A stretch of 64,000 nt of DNA from Geotrypetes seraphini. Lineage: Eukaryota; Chordata; Amphibia; Gymnophiona; Dermophiidae. The notes beneath the pieces were generated by a model. It had not been told where the DNA came from. It saw only the letters and a list, made by a program, of their open reading frames with translations, and did not search any database. This document shows positions 23,611 to 36,091 of this stretch, one piece after another (positions within the stretch are counted from its first letter, which is position 1; each line of letters begins with the position of its first letter). Where the stretch lies: NCBI RefSeq assembly GCF_902459505.1, contig NC_047084.1, forward strand, positions 478,767,023-478,831,022. Direction: 5' to 3'. A program made the position numbers and the translations under genes.

Positions 23611-24210
23611 CAGTAATATTCAAAACTATTATTAATGTACTTCTTGTTCATATAGATAAAGTGCTATAATCTTTACTACTTTTCTAAGATACTCTTAATA
23701 CCTCACTTCAAAATTAAATTCATGTCAAGGTTCTCTTATACTTACTAACATACGGCAGCACTGCTAATCTTAAACGTGGCGGCTTCTTAACTCCGGATTA
23801 ATTTATAGTCTATGTATGATGTCATAGGGACATTCCCACCCTCCCCTTTAGTTAGTGTTAGAGACCTCCAGCTGATACTTAATAAAAATGATACCATTCC
23901 AATTTGGCATTCAAGCCTTCTGGCTCTTTTGTTTCTAAGCAGAATATCTATTGTTCTTTTTTCTATAAGAGATCCTTGTGGTCTCCCCCCCCATGCATTA
24001 TAAATTAATACGGAGCTAAAAAGCCACCATGTTTAAGATTGAGCAGTGCTCCCGTATGTTAGTAAGTATAAGAGAACCTTGACATAAATTTAATTTTGAG
24101 GTAAAGTATTAAAAGTAGCTTTGAAAAGTAGTAAAAGTTATAGCACTTTATCTGTAATTATAAAAAGTACATTCATAATGGTATTAGTTTAACAGTTTTG
24201 AATATTACTG
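23611..24210. repeat. 600-bp foldback with ~200-bp arms
   Basis: The left arm, from cagtaatattcaaaactatt through gataaagtgctataat and tgtcaaggttctcttatact to ggattaattta, is matched in reverse by the right arm, which ends aacagttttgaatattactg. The arms differ by a rough 10-20%, so the structure is old. The spacer is ~190 bp and has no gene. The outer ends begin CAGTAATATT as in some hAT elements, but no 8-bp duplication was found. Confidence 0.85.
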
Positions 24211-24780
24211 TTGGAAATTATTTGAGTAGATTATTTAGGGTTCCACACGTTTCTAGGTATCGTGAGATAACAGAATCACCAATTGGTCAACAGCTTGAGG
24301 GAAAGTTTCTTCAAAGACTGAATACTGTATCTCAGTAGTAGTGTGGTACTCGTTTCAGCATAAGGTGCATTTCTTCTTGCATCCTAAATGCTTTGCTTGG
24401 AACTAGTTGAACACTGCAGGCCCTTCTCAAACACAGCTTATAGCACTGTATCCACCATCCAAAACAATGTAAACGGCCCAGCTTAAGACATTTTAATGAG
24501 AGCTGCAGGTTGACCTAAAGGGACAATAATTTTCAAAGTTAAAGAGCTTTAAATTACTCAACAGATCATGTTTGCTGATTTTCATTTCTGGGATTTATCA
24601 CATTTTTGTTAATTACACATTACTGCTGCCAACTATTCACTTAAACCAAGGACATATGAGAGGGATGTTTTGGAAATGGCAGAGATAACTTTCTGTAACA
24701 AAGTTCTAAAAATGTGACCTCCCCCCCCCAAAAAAAAAAAAATCTAAACTACAAACAAACAAGACTCATTTAACACAAAA
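24211..24780. other. No recognised feature
   Basis: Unique AT-rich sequence; a C-run followed by an A-run at 24721-24742 is the only notable low-complexity element. Confidence 0.5.
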
Positions 24781-25596
24781 GGCAATTCTATAAACTAGGT
24801 GCCGGATTTATGCATGCATTATCCCCTGGATACTACAAGTCACACTGAAATTTAAGCACTCAAAATTGTGTGCAATCCTGAGATCTGCACGCAAATAAAA
24901 CAACAATCATTAACTGGCTGTTAACGATCCATTGCTGATGTTACTTGGCTCTAATTTGGATTTGCAAGTGGATATAGCTGCATGCGATTCTATAAGGATC
25001 CATGCTCAAATCCTCTCAGTAGCATGGGCAGGTCAGGGGCATCCCAAAGAATTATGGGCTGTGTTGTAAAATCTGGGGGATTGCATTTTGGGATTCACAC
25101 CAGGTTTCAGTTGGTGTAAATTTGTGTGCCCAGAGGTGGGTGCTGGAATAAGTGCTAAGCACTGTTCTGTAAAGTTCATTCTGGAGTGCCCTTTATAGAA
25201 CAACACTGAGAACCATTTTTTCCTGCTTTTTGGCACCACTGACTGAATCCGGTCCTATGTGCATAAATGCTTATAATACTAGCGTTTACGCACATATGTG
25301 CACACATACCCACTTAAATTACATAGTGCTTATTTACAAGGGGTGTGGTAATGGAAGGTCAAAGGTAGAGCTCTCACTTAGGTAAGTAACTTACAGAATA
25401 TTGTACATTATGTGCACCTCTGCTATATTATGCCTCTACTATAGCTGCTGTTACTGCAGGTACCTAATTGTTAAGCACGGTGGTACTGGTTACTTCTGTA
25501 TTCTTTAACAGAACCTGAGCAGGTTCTCTTACAAAACAAGCTCCTGCTACGCAGCTTCGGGACATATAAATGGGGGCATCCACTTATAGAATTGCC
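24781..25596. mobile_element. TIR DNA element
   Basis: GGCAATTCTATAA at the left end is the exact reverse complement of TTATAGAATTGCC at the right end. The interior is transposase-free and has the 'ctgaatccggtcctatgtgc' style of Harbinger-like elements. No clear triplet duplication. Confidence 0.7.
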
Positions 25597-25954
25597 TCAT
25601 CAGGGTAAACATTTCAAATTATATGTACTGGGACAAAGAGCTTTGCGCCAATTCCCAAAGGCGTACCTGCTCTGACAGTTGCTGCAGGTAAAGTACACGT
25701 AGACCCATCCACCTGCTTTTTCTGTCACAGAGTTTTGCTGGAAAAGTGCACAGAATTGAAAATGCCATCTATGAATGCCTGTATTCTCCCCCAACCTGAA
25801 CACAGTGGCGTTAACACCTCCTCTCGGTACAGCTAAAAGTGTGTGCCCTGTGAGAGATGCGTAGACTTTTAGCCACATAGAAGACAGGTATTTTCAAGCA
25901 TCTGATTACAAACAGATAAAATGTTTCCTAGCCACATAAATTGCTCTGTCTGTA

Positions 25955-26225
25955 TATGGCCATTTGGTGGAGGATGGGCTGGAGAGGGCTTCAATGGCTG
26001 GGAGGGTGTAGATGGGCTGGAGTAGGTTTTAATGGAGATTTTGGCAGTAGGAACCCAGGTACAGTACCGGGTAGAGCTTTGGATTCGTGCCCAGAAATAG
26101 CTAAGAAGAAAAAATTAAAAAAATTTAAATTGAATCAGGTTGGGCAGACTGGATGGATCATTCGGGTCTTTATCTGCCGTCATCTACTATGTTTTATATG
26201 TTACTATGTTACTATGTTTCATCTG
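25955..26225 (+). mobile_element. CR1-tailed repeat
   Basis: ggttgggcagactggatgga, then ttcgggtctttatctgccgt, and a run of tgttactatg repeats form a CR1 3' tail. The ~150 bases before it (gatgggctggagagggcttc...) are not the CR1 coding end seen elsewhere, so this could be a SINE mobilised by CR1 or a divergent CR1 subfamily. Confidence 0.6.
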
Positions 26226-26509
26226 AAATATGTTTGATTCCCTTTCATTCATGGTTTAATTTGAACTTCTTATGCTTTCACAGATTTCGGGGGGGGGGGG
26301 GGGGGAGGGAGTTATCAGCATGGGCCACTATTAAATTAGGTTATTTTACCAAAAGTTGGGTTATTTGGCACAGGGTCCCATTTCATAAAAAGAGACATTG
26401 TGCTAAAATAACCTGAAGAAACAGTAGATAGATAACTGTTCTGATGATTTCTGAAGGGCAGTATATGAGTATAAATCTTTTAATAAATATAAACATATCT
26501 TTCCCCTTA

Positions 26510-26621
26510 GGGCCTGTTTTACAAAGCCGCGCGGCAACAGCCCCGAAGCCCTTTAAATCTCTATGGGCTTCGGGCCCGTTACCGTGCTGCAGCCGCTAGC
26601 GCAGCTTTGTAAAACAGGCCC
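26510..26621. mobile_element. Harbinger-like MITE with TTA target duplication
   Basis: The ends GGGCCTGTTTTACAAAGC and gctttgtaaaacaggccc are perfect inverted repeats, flanked by tta at 26507-26509 and 26622-26624. Confidence 0.9.
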
Positions 26622-27164
26622 TTAGTATACACACCCTTTTTATTCACACTACATTAATGAATCTGATTTGCAACTAGCCGCATTCCCTGTTTTCTATCCT
26701 CACATTTTGGTTTCACAGAAGCGTGAAGAAAATATAAGGTGGGGGCTGAGAAAGAAGATACAAATTTCACATCTCCTATGCACTTAAATATTACATTTTA
26801 AACAGTAAAGTTACACTATTCTCAGTACCCTAAATAAATAAAAATCAAAGTCCAACATAGAGGAGTGGTAAGAAAGATAACGCAAGCAACCCTACATAGT
26901 GAAAACCAGGAGACTCTGCATGATGAAGAATGGCTTCTCTCTGAAATTAATGTCCTTATCCACTGAAAGAAAAGACTGAAAAAGCAGTAGTTTTTCAAGA
27001 TGGATCAATTTAAACTGAAAGATTTTGGAATTTCTTCTACGTATTGCTAGCAATGGCTAAAACTGTACATTTGAGCTGGTGGAGCAATACGGAAAACAGA
27101 GTCAGCACTATGAAAAAATCTTTTGTAACCTGTTTTACATTAAACTTCCACCAAGGAAATATAC

Positions 27165-28150
27165 ACACAGAGTGTGCACGACAGAAGAGCGGGACTTGGG
27201 TGTGATTGTATGTGATGATCTTAAGGTGGCCAAACAGGTTGAAAAGGTGATGGCGAAAGCTAGAAGGATGCTAGGTTGCATAGGGAGAGGTATGGCCAGT
27301 AGGAAAAAGGAGGTATTGATGCCTCTGTATAAGACTCTGGCACAGTGGTCTCAAACTCAAACCCTTTGCAGGGCCACATTTTGGATTTGTAGGTACTTGG
27401 AGGGCCTCAGAAAAAAAATAGTTAATGTCTTATTAAAGAAATGACAATTTTGTATGAGATAAAATTCTTTGTAGTTTATAAATCTTTCCTTTTGGCTAAG
27501 ACTTAATAATAATGTCATTTATAGCTAAAGAGACATGTGATCAAGAAACTGTTTAATTTTACTTTTGTGATTATGATAAACATAACGAGGGCCTCAAAAT
27601 AGTACCTGGCGGGCCGCATGTGGCCCCTGGGCCGCGTGTTTGAGACCACTGCTCTGGCAGGACCTCATTTAGAATATTGTGTACAATTCTGGAGGCCGCA
27701 CCTTCAAAAATATATAAAAAGGATGGAATCGGTCCAGAGGAAGGCTACTAAAATGGTGTGTGGTCTTCATGATAAGGCGAATGGGGACAGACTTAAAGAT
27801 CTCAATCTATATACTTTGGAGGAAAGACGGGAGAGGGGAGATATAAGATGCTTAAATACCTAAGTAATGTAAATGCGCACTAGTCGAGTCACTTTAATTT
27901 GAAATGAGAGGGCTTAGGATGAATTAAGACATGATAGGCTCCGAAGTAATCTAAATAAATATTTTTTTACAGAAAGGGTGGTAGATACATGGAACAGTCT
28001 CCCAGAAGAAGTGGTGTCTGTGTCTGAATTCAAAAGGGCTTGGGATAGGCACATGGGATCTCTCAGAGAGAGAAAGAGATAATGGTTACTGTGGATGGGC
28101 AGACCAGATGGGCCATTTAGCCTTTATCTGCCATCATGTTTCTCTGTATG
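27165..28150 (+). mobile_element. CR1 LINE 3' part, interrupted by a hAT element
   Basis: Carries ERDLGVIVCDDLKVAKQVEK, IGRGMASRKKEVLMPLYKTL, then after the hAT insert YCVQFWRPHLQKYIKRMESV, the DRLKDLNLYTLEERRERGDI segment and the tail gggccatttagcctttatct. It is colinear with 2860-3521. The insert at 27343-27651 splits codons around the ALAG..LAGPHLEYC region and left an 8-bp duplication. Confidence 0.9.
27343..27651. mobile_element. hAT MITE inside CR1, TSD ctctggca
   Basis: The ends CAGTGGTCTCAAACTCAAAC and the matching gtttgagaccactg, with ctctggca at 27335-27342 and 27652-27659, define a hAT insertion. The interior gcagggccacattttgga and ggccgcatgtggcccctggg are shared with 36764-37062, so the two are paralogues. 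Confidence 0.95.
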
Positions 28151-28559
28151 CTGTTTCAATTATCTTTTCTTTTCATTTTTTTATCATGCTGATCCTGTCC
28201 TGACTTTACCACACTAAATGCATGGACTTGTAGCTCTGATCTCAAAAACAAAAGCAATGGGGTACAGCAGGAGCAGACCAGTCTGTCTGGAAAAATGGAG
28301 CAAGCTGGCAACCTTAGGAAGGACTAAAGGTAGCAACACTTAAATAAATCTCTAAACTGGCTCCGTCGAAAAAAAGCTCTGATTTTTTGTTTTATTTCAA
28401 TGGAAAGCAAAGGCCATCTCAAGGCAGAGATGCCTCTCCCTCCTCCCCCCTTCCCCATTCCTTTCTGTTCTAAAACCTTCTCCTTTGGGCCAAAGGACAA
28501 ACAATCATAGAGGTTGGTTTCGCTTTAGATGAACAAACAGAGAGCATAGGAGACCAAGG

Positions 28560-29826
28560 GGTTCATAATCAAAATGAAAATACATCTAAAAACCAGCCTA
28601 AATCGACACTTGGACGACCTAAAAGACAGGCCCTCCAAGTGCCAATAACTGAAATGGGTTTTAGATATATCTAGAGGCAGCTTAGGCCTTCTGACTGCTG
28701 CTGTGTGCCTAGAGCAAAAAGGGGTGTTTTTCAAGGAGTGGTTAGGGTGGGATGTGGGCCAATCAAACTTAGTCGTCCTGCAGTGATAATCGAAAGTTTG
28801 ACGAGACTGCCTAGACCAGTGGTTCCCAAACCAGTCCTGGTTCCCCAGCCAGTCAGGTTTTCAAGATATCCCTAATGAATATACTTGAGAGAGATTTGCA
28901 TATAATGGAAGTGACAGGTATGCAAATCTCTCTCATGCATTTTAATTAGGGATATCTTGAAAACCTGACTGGCTGGGGGTCCCCCAGGACAGGTATGGGA
29001 ACCACTAGCCTAGATGGAACTTATACGTTGTGACTTAGATGATCTAAAAACAGGTCTAAGTGCCCAGAAGGTATCCAAAGTGACCAGATAACTACTTCAG
29101 GCACAAAGTACAGTCCCCCCCCACTCCCCCAGTAATCACTGACCCCCCCACCTAAAAATCAGAATAAAAATGTACATACCTGCCTCCAGAACATCAGCAC
29201 CTGGCATAGGAAAGTCTAGTAGGGCTGCACAGAGGTAGCTTAAGAAGTCTGAGGGGTGGGCTAGTGAACCATAGAGAGGAGGACTCTGGCCCATAAGTCA
29301 CTCTAACCACTGCATTCATGTAGAAAAATGTAAGTCCACCAAAACCTCCCCAAACCCTACTATACTGCCATATAGGTGCCACCTGCAGCCATAAGGGCTA
29401 TTGGAGTGGTAGACAGGTGAGTATAATAAGGCTTTTTTTTTTTTTTTTGGGGGGGGGGTTCCCCATAACCTGCAAGAGAGTTGTGGTGAGATGTTTATGT
29501 GGCACCCTAATTGTGAAGCTCACAACAGTGCCCTGTAAGGTTCTCCACTACTCTGTTGCCATGTCTGGGTGGCCAGTCCATCACTTTGTTGACCCCTCCT
29601 ATGTCCAAAAGGTCTTTTTCTAGGTGTTTTGGACTTGGACGATTTTTGGGACGAGAATGTGGTTTAAAGATAGATGACTTGGTGGTCTGGACTGTATAAT
29701 TAGACAATTCTTGGGAAAAAATTATTTTGGATGTATTTTTCGAGAATAGACTTTAGACGCTGCCAACTTTGGGCGACTAGCGCTCTAGGCCTAAAACCGA
29801 CTTAGTCATTTTTGTTTTTTATTATG
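28560..29826. repeat. Long interspersed repeat, possible DNA transposon
   Basis: The left end cataatcaaaatgaaaatac and the reverse of the right end, cataataaaaaacaaaaatg, are similar, suggesting weak inverted termini. The interior matches 7860-8567 over many blocks. A palindromic hAT sits in it at 28817-29007. No protein. Confidence 0.5.
28817..29007. mobile_element. Palindromic hAT MITE
   Basis: CAGTGGTTCCCAAACCAGTC at the left pairs with atgggaaccacta at the right, and long inner arms pair through cagccagtcaggttttcaag. gcctagac (28809-28816) and gcctagat (29008-29015) form an 8-bp duplication with one difference. Confidence 0.88.
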
Positions 29827-30787
29827 CCGCTCCATTTGTGTGTCTTTGGCAGAAAGAAGGGAAAAAGAACATGAATTAATATTTGGGAGAATAAAATATA
29901 GATTTCTTTGCATGCTGTATCTTTTTTTGGACCACAATAAGAATAGCTGTTCATGTGCTCTTCTGAGGCCACACGGGTTCATTTTTTAGATATGTCTAGG
30001 ACCAGTATATCTAAGAGAACTCTAATCTATAATAAAAAAAACCCTCCCTCATCTGATGAATCCAGTGTTAAGATAATGTGGCACCAATATGGTTCCTAAC
30101 AGTATAAAGGGAGGAGAAGGCAGATTTGATTAAGTTGGTACAGCGTTGTGCCAAGGTCTTACTCCACCGACAATTTAGTCTTTTTGCATAGCAATATTGT
30201 ATGGTAATTCCCCTGCAAAAGTTTGCCTTCTATTATTTATCAAGATAGCTCTTCTTTCAAAGTTTTTTTTTGCTGGGGGGGGGGGGGCAGAGGAATAGCT
30301 AGGTGAGTTGCAAGGGAAGCATCCACTCTCCCAAATCGATTTGGAATGAAATGGTGCCTATGTGAAATGGACCTACAGCCTCACACCGGCACCTAGTTTA
30401 CAAAAGGTCTGCTCCCCCTGACATTCAAATCTGGCTACACTTCTGGGGAGGGGAGGGGGGGGGAGAGTTAAGTATTTAAGGAGATAAATTCCTGGAATGA
30501 AAGTAAAAGGGCAATGGGCCATTGTTGCCCACCACTTCCTTTAAAGTGGCAGGTGCCTGATCCCTAGATCCTATGGATCTTCTTTTCATAAATGAAAATA
30601 AAAATGGAAAAAAAAAATATTTTAGATTCTACTGCTATAAGCCTCCCTTCTGGGGCTATGTTTTAGCTACCCAAAAGGATTAATCAAGCCTCCTTTAAGG
30701 CATGACAGGCTTTACAACTGACTCACATATGCAATATTAATCAAAGCTTTTATGACATACCAATTTTTTGATAAAATATATTGCATC
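29827..30787. other. No recognised feature
   Basis: Unique sequence with G-runs at ~30277 and ~30450 and a dead region downstream of the presumed RFX3 poly(A) signal. Confidence 0.45.
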
Positions 30788-33271
30788 TTTATTTAAACAA
30801 TGGAACATTCCCTGGAACAAATGATGTGAATTCCTATTTGCGCAGGTACTTCAGGAGCACTTGCACACACACCTGCAGTCAATCTCCTCTAATGTAGGGG
30901 CTATTTCACTGCAAGCCACTGACAGTTCTAGCTCAGGGCTGTAGAAAGCAGAACAATCTATTCTTTATCAATGGATTCCTGATCCAGCCAGAAATATTAG
31001 TCAGGGTAGTGGAGTTTACATACATGCAAGGCACACTGCACGGTAAGATATTTCTATCTGAATCAACAAAAACCCTAACACAATGAAACGGAGCTCAATC
31101 CCCACCTATTTTCATGGGCAAATAAATGTTACAGTAAAAGTATCTGTAAAAGAAACATAAAATCAATCATCCAAGTTAAGCTCATTTTAGTATATTATCA
31201 TTTACAGAACAAAATGCAGATAGTGTATTTAATCTATGTCTCAAGCAATTATCTATACTTTCTTTTGTGCTTTCTTCCTTTTCTGCCTATTTTGCTTTAT
31301 CATCACATTTAAATTAAGTAATATACCTGTTAAAATATAAACTGCATGCTCAAAATAATCCACTTACTAGAAGTACCAAGAGTTTTACATTCTTTGAAAT
31401 AGAATGTGCTTTCGAAATCTATAGTTTTAAGATTCTTAGCTTAAAAGAAATCCCTGACAAATTTCCACATCTTCTCTTCCTTTTTCTCTCCTATCCCCCA
31501 ACCCCCAAAATGTAACATATTTACGTGTTATCAATGTGCACATAAGCATGATTCACTAACCTTTCCTCCCAGCCCCCCAAACAAAGAACGGGATAGTCTT
31601 AGTAAATCAGGTTCAACTGAATGCATTCACATTTTGCTTACTTTCCAACACTGACAAGGGAGAAGGGGGTGTGGCTTCAAGATATACAGCTACACTAGGA
31701 GGCGGAGATTAACTTATTTGATTTATATTACTGCTAGCTGGTATTAAACTAGCTTCGCTTTTCCAAACCATCCCCCAAACAATTCTAAGCAGTAGCTAAG
31801 TATACCATCCATACAATAAGACAAAATACGCTTAGTTGCAGTACATTAAAAGTGTCTTTCATTCCCATAATTTGATTTGCAGAACGTTACCTGCCCAGCC
31901 TTTCTAACCAAGGAACTGGAAAATGACAGGCACACCTTGTTGAACCAATTTAAGAGCTAATATAAACAACATGAACTAAAAGTACTAAACCTTAGCTTCA
32001 GTTCGGTTTAAGGCACCATGTTATAGCCGAGGTACAATGATCCCTGATTTACATTCTTAAAATGGCAATGCGTCATCTAGCCACCTATTCAAACCCTACA
32101 GAATTTGGGACTAAGTACAAGCGAGGTGTGCCAGTTACACTGCCATATGCATTTGATTTACTGTATTTCTGTATTTAAATCTACTCTTTTTTCAGAACTA
32201 GGAAATTGTTTTGAAGGAAATACTAAGCAGGATGCTACATTCCTTGCCCTCTATACATTTTTTCCCTATATATCTATACATAATAGCAGCAGATTGAACT
32301 ACTGTTAGGAAAAAGACCTGGAATAAAAGAAAAGCATCCAAGTAGAATGATTTCCTATATGTCCAGTTCAGCATAAGTAGTGTGTACACTTATAAAAGTC
32401 AAGTCACTTTTTTTTTTTTTTTTAAGTTTTGCTATCTATTTAAAACAGCTCCACTTTCCAGCAGAAAGCACCTGTGCAATGGTTCTTTGCAGAGAATCAG
32501 TAGTCATTATACATAGGAACTGAGTTTATAAATACTATCTAAACCTGTTTTTTTGTTTTTTTTTTGTTAACGGAAGTGTGCATTGGTTTCTTGCTAAAAT
32601 AAGGTACACTGAACTAGTTTTGTCATTTACTCTGCAGTCTTGAGTGCAGACATTTCTTCCTCAGAGAAAGAAAACAGATAGCCCTCTTCCACCCTTCTAT
32701 GTACTACACAAAAAATGCCAAATATTTTCCCTTAACTACTGAGAAATATCAAAATAGCGTCATGTAATTTTGTCCATTGAAGAGCACCTTTTTCTTGGTT
32801 AGCAAACTGATGCATCTGCTGTCAAATGAGTAAGCCTCCAGTGTAAATCATAATGGATAATATTTCTTCTGGCATTTCACAGAAGCGCACAGATTCAAGA
32901 GCTATGAACATGAATTCATACAGAAAAAAAATCCCTAATAAAATTTTTAAATTTCTTTTGAATTTTTAAGAGGACACATAATACATTAATATTAACCTTT
33001 GCAAAAAAAAAAAAAAAATCCTTTGAAAAACTAAGAAAACTCTTCTCTTGAAATAATTAGTTTACTATAAAAAAAAGAAAAGAAAAAAGATCTGGCAAAA
33101 TACATCCACTCGATTCCATTTTACAACTCAGACACATGAAAATAACAAAACAATATTCAGCAAAACTAAATTTGACAACAGGTGACCTTTAGGCATATTC
33201 TGTTTCATGTGTTAGGCCCAGCATGAATAGGGTTAACGTGATTTTTTTGGGGAAAAAAGGGCTTCATATTG
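30788..33271 (-). other. RFX3: Probable RFX3 3' untranslated region
   Basis: About 2.5 kb directly after the RFX3 stop contains no recognisable transposon, unlike nearly every other stretch of this size in the window, so purifying or mechanical constraint is likely. It is AT-rich with several T or A runs. On the minus strand an AATAAA signal lies at 30788-30793 (tttatt on the plus strand), which would end a long 3' UTR near 30770. Other, proximal poly(A) sites could be used. The end point is an inference; long-read RNA would settle it. Confidence 0.45.
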
Positions 33272-33510
33272 TTAGACTGCAGTGTAAGTATTTCCAGTAG
33301 TGCTGCACTGTCTAATGGTCTGGGTACTTGTGACAATGTGTTCACTGTGAATTGGGTTCAGGAGGTTCTGCTGTACTCCACTCTCAAGCGTAGGTTGTAT
33401 GCAGCCGACCTGATACACCTGGTTCAGCTCCACTTTCTCCCTCTTGGCTGGTGGCTCTCCAGATTCATACAGGTCTTCATCAATTTCGCTGTCAACTTCA
33501 CTGCCCTCAT
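33272..33510 (-). CDS. RFX3: RFX3 last coding exon with stop codon
   Basis: Encodes 79 residues and the TAA stop. It begins DEGSEVDSEIDEDL after an acceptor reading tttgtgtag, passes an acidic stretch and a PPAKREK basic patch, and ends HSEHIVTSTQTIRQC then STTGNTYTAV. That terminal block is diagnostic of RFX3 rather than RFX1 or RFX2. The acidic/basic linker differs from the human form as I remember it (YESGEPP here against DDSSEPQ), while the last ~30 residues are almost unchanged, which suggests that a short motif at the extreme C-terminus is under selection. Frame joins correctly with the G left over from the 43-base exon. The sequence 5' of the acceptor in the same frame is intron read-through, not protein. 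Confidence 0.95.
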
Positions 33511-33589
33511 CTACACAAATATACAACCAGAAAGCTAGCACAGAGAAGGTAGAATAAAATACCTGTGAAAAAATAGGTGTGTCTTCATG

Positions 33590-34835
33590 CTATACAGGGA
33601 AATCAAAAAGATTTTTTGAGTGTTTAGTTTGCACACGGAGCAATGCCTGCATTTTTTCATGTGAAATCTAAAGAGAATGTTACAAGTATATGCATATGAA
33701 AGGGTGCTGAAAGGTTCTCATCCCAACTTCCTAAATTCTGAGTGTTATTTTACCACTATAACTGAAAAGAATGCCAATTTGCAGAATTGTAATGCTATGT
33801 TATGACATTGCTTCAGATCATCAATTAAACCATGTCAACAAAAAGTGTGGAATTTTCAAGTGTGGAACTCTGAGCCGTCATGAAATTCCTATTCCTTCAG
33901 AAGAAAACTCCAAAGGTGAATTCATGAATGTATGATGCAAACATTGAGTGACAAATGTCCATCATACTCCACAATAGTGGTGTGCAAACTTTCTGTGTGG
34001 AGATTTCGAGACTGAAGATGCAGCAAGGTTTGAGAGGCCTCAAACAGTGCTAACTTTTGAAATTGTTGATCATGTCCATGACCATGACCCGATTTTGGCA
34101 GATCAGTGAATATAGACTAAAACAATTGCTGAGACACTACAGATATCCTGGGAATGTGTTGGGAGTATAATCCATGAGCAGCTGGGTACACAGAAGCTAT
34201 CAGCCAAGTGAGTGCCCAACTGTTTGAATGCTGACAAGAAACAATGTTGAGTGGACACTTCCAAGTTGATTTTGCAGCATTTTCAGCGAGCTGGTGCCAA
34301 CTTTTTGGAATGACTAGTTACTGTTGATGAAACATGGTTACGCCACTATGATCCTGAGACAAAACAATAGTCCATGCAATGGCAGACCTCAGGTTCTCCA
34401 AGGCCAATGAAATTCAAGACCCATAAGTCAGCAGGAAAGATCATGGCCATATTGTTTTGGGATTAGGAAGGTGTTGTAAGGGGCCAAACCATTAATGCAG
34501 AATACTACTGTAACTTGCTGTGCTGATTAAAGGAGGCATTGAAAGAAAAAAGAAATGGAAGCTGCGGAAAAGGAGTTCTTTTTTTGCATGACAATGCACC
34601 TACTCTCAAAGCTTGCAAAACAATGGATGTTTTGATGCAGCTGGGGTTTCAGTTCATGGCTCAATTGAAACTGTGACTTCCAGTAAAAAACAAAGATGTT
34701 CAAAAATATATGAGAGGAAAAAGGATCTCGGAAACCTGCTTAGAAGCTGATGGAATACTACATGATTGAAATCAGAGGCTTATCAGTTCCAGATTATGAT
34801 CACTGATCCTATAAAAAACCTCTCATGCTATTTTA
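33590..34835 (+). pseudogene. mariner transposase relic
   Basis: The disrupted frame includes RPQTVLTFEIVDHVHDHDPI, then VTVDETWLRHYDPETKQ (first catalytic Asp of the mariner D,D34D triad), KFKTHKSAGKIMAILFWD, and GVLFLHDNAPTLKACKTMDV (second Asp). It has many stops and frameshifts. Terminal inverted repeats are not clear; the left end may start at tacagggaaatcaaaaag. It lies in the last RFX3 intron, antisense to the gene. Confidence 0.88.
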
Positions 34836-35640
34836 TTATTTTTAACACCTTTATTAAGTAATTATAAGTAATTTTTAATATGTTTTTCTTTATTGTTTCA
34901 AATGCACAAAAAATAATTTAAAGTGATAACTGCTGACTAATTCAAAAAGAGCCAACAAACCTATCTCAAAACAAGGTTGCACCAGTCCAATCCTGACGGT
35001 GCCCCTTTTGCCAAACATAAATTGGCTTCTTCCAGGGATGCACTTAGAACTGGAAAAAGCAGGATTGGAAAGAAAAGAAAGTGAAGAATCAATTTGTTAA
35101 GTTCAAGCTGACAATATAATAATTTTCTTGGGCCAATCCTTCTTTTTCCAGTCCTAAGTGCATTCATGTGCGCCACTTCCTGCCTGTAGCTATCACAGGG
35201 GAACAGCTCAATCTATTTACTCAGCTTGAATAGAATTCAACTGTTTGGGGAAGAGGGTGGTTATCTAAGGACTTCTATCCTGATGCCCTTGGGACGTCCT
35301 AGCTAAAGGCTGCCTTCAAAAAAAAAAAGGGAAAAATAATTAAGCACCTCAACAGGCAAACACCAACATATTTTTGGTGTTAACTAGCCATGGAAAAAGT
35401 AGTGGGTGCTCTGGTGGCATATGGCAAACACCTACTGTATAAAAATCAGTGTGCAATAATAATACAATTTGATCTTTCCAGTGCAGTCGACCTGGTTAAC
35501 TTGGACCTGATGATAGAATTTTTTTTTATCAGTTGAAAATCCATGGTCATGTCTTGAAATGATTTTAATTCTTTTTTTCTAACCATTTTTATGCAGTTAA
35601 AAATTTAAAAAAAAATTTCTGAGAGATAGAAAGCGTTTTG
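34836..35640. other. RFX3 intron without recognised repeat
   Basis: Only a small imperfect inverted pair was seen (ttccagggatgcacttagaactggaaaaag around 35032-35062 against ctttttccagtcctaagtgcattca around 35145-35166), suggesting a decayed MITE. Confidence 0.45.
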
Positions 35641-35851
35641 TGGAGCTTGGTAGAGAAATAGGCCTAGAGAGATGGGGGTAGATTTTAATCACAATAAAAC
35701 AGGGGAAACAATTCCACAAAAATCAAACAGGCAAGAGCAAAGTGGAAATGTCCAATCAGAACGGTGCACAAAAAAGTGTCTTTCAACTCATCTGATAAAT
35801 CCAATGGTCTTTATTCATCCAAAGTAACTCATACATCCAAAGCAACTCAAT

Positions 35852-35897
35852 GACTCGACATGATCATGTTTCGGCCACCCGGCCTGCATCAGGAGTC
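35852..35897 (-). ncRNA. Hammerhead-ribozyme-like fold, left arm
   Basis: On the minus strand: GACUC, CUGAUGCA, hairpin GGCC/GGCC with loop GGGU, GAA, hairpin ACAU/AUGU with loop GAUC, C, GAGUC. This matches the three-helix type I layout, with the expected cleavage triplet GUC at the junction. The 8-base CUGAUGCA departs from the canonical seven-base CUGANGA. Confidence 0.55.
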
Positions 35898-36045
35898 TTA
35901 GGAGTCTTTGCTCCGAATCTGTAACGCTGCAAAACAACACGGCTTTTTTCTCTCACTGCAGGCCGTGTTGTTTTGCAGTGTTACAGATTCGGAGCAACGG
36001 TATGATCGTTTTGTTTTAGACCATTTGATACCCAAAGACTCCTAA

Positions 36046-36091
36046 GACTCCTGATGCAGGCCGGGTGGCCGAAACATGATCATGTCGAGTC
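36046..36091 (+). ncRNA. Hammerhead-ribozyme-like fold, right arm
   Basis: Same fold as the left arm on the plus strand. Helix I GACUC (36046-36050) with GAGUC (36087-36091); CUGAUGCA 36051-36058; helix II 36059-36070; GAA 36071-36073; helix III 36074-36085; C at 36086 before the putative cleavage point. Both arms preserve it exactly, but they are copies of each other, so this is not independent evidence of selection. Confidence 0.55.

Noticed and set aside
29417-29623. Small plus-strand frame in the long interspersed repeat
   Set aside because: Sixty-eight codons across a T/G run, not conserved in the copy at 7860-8567.
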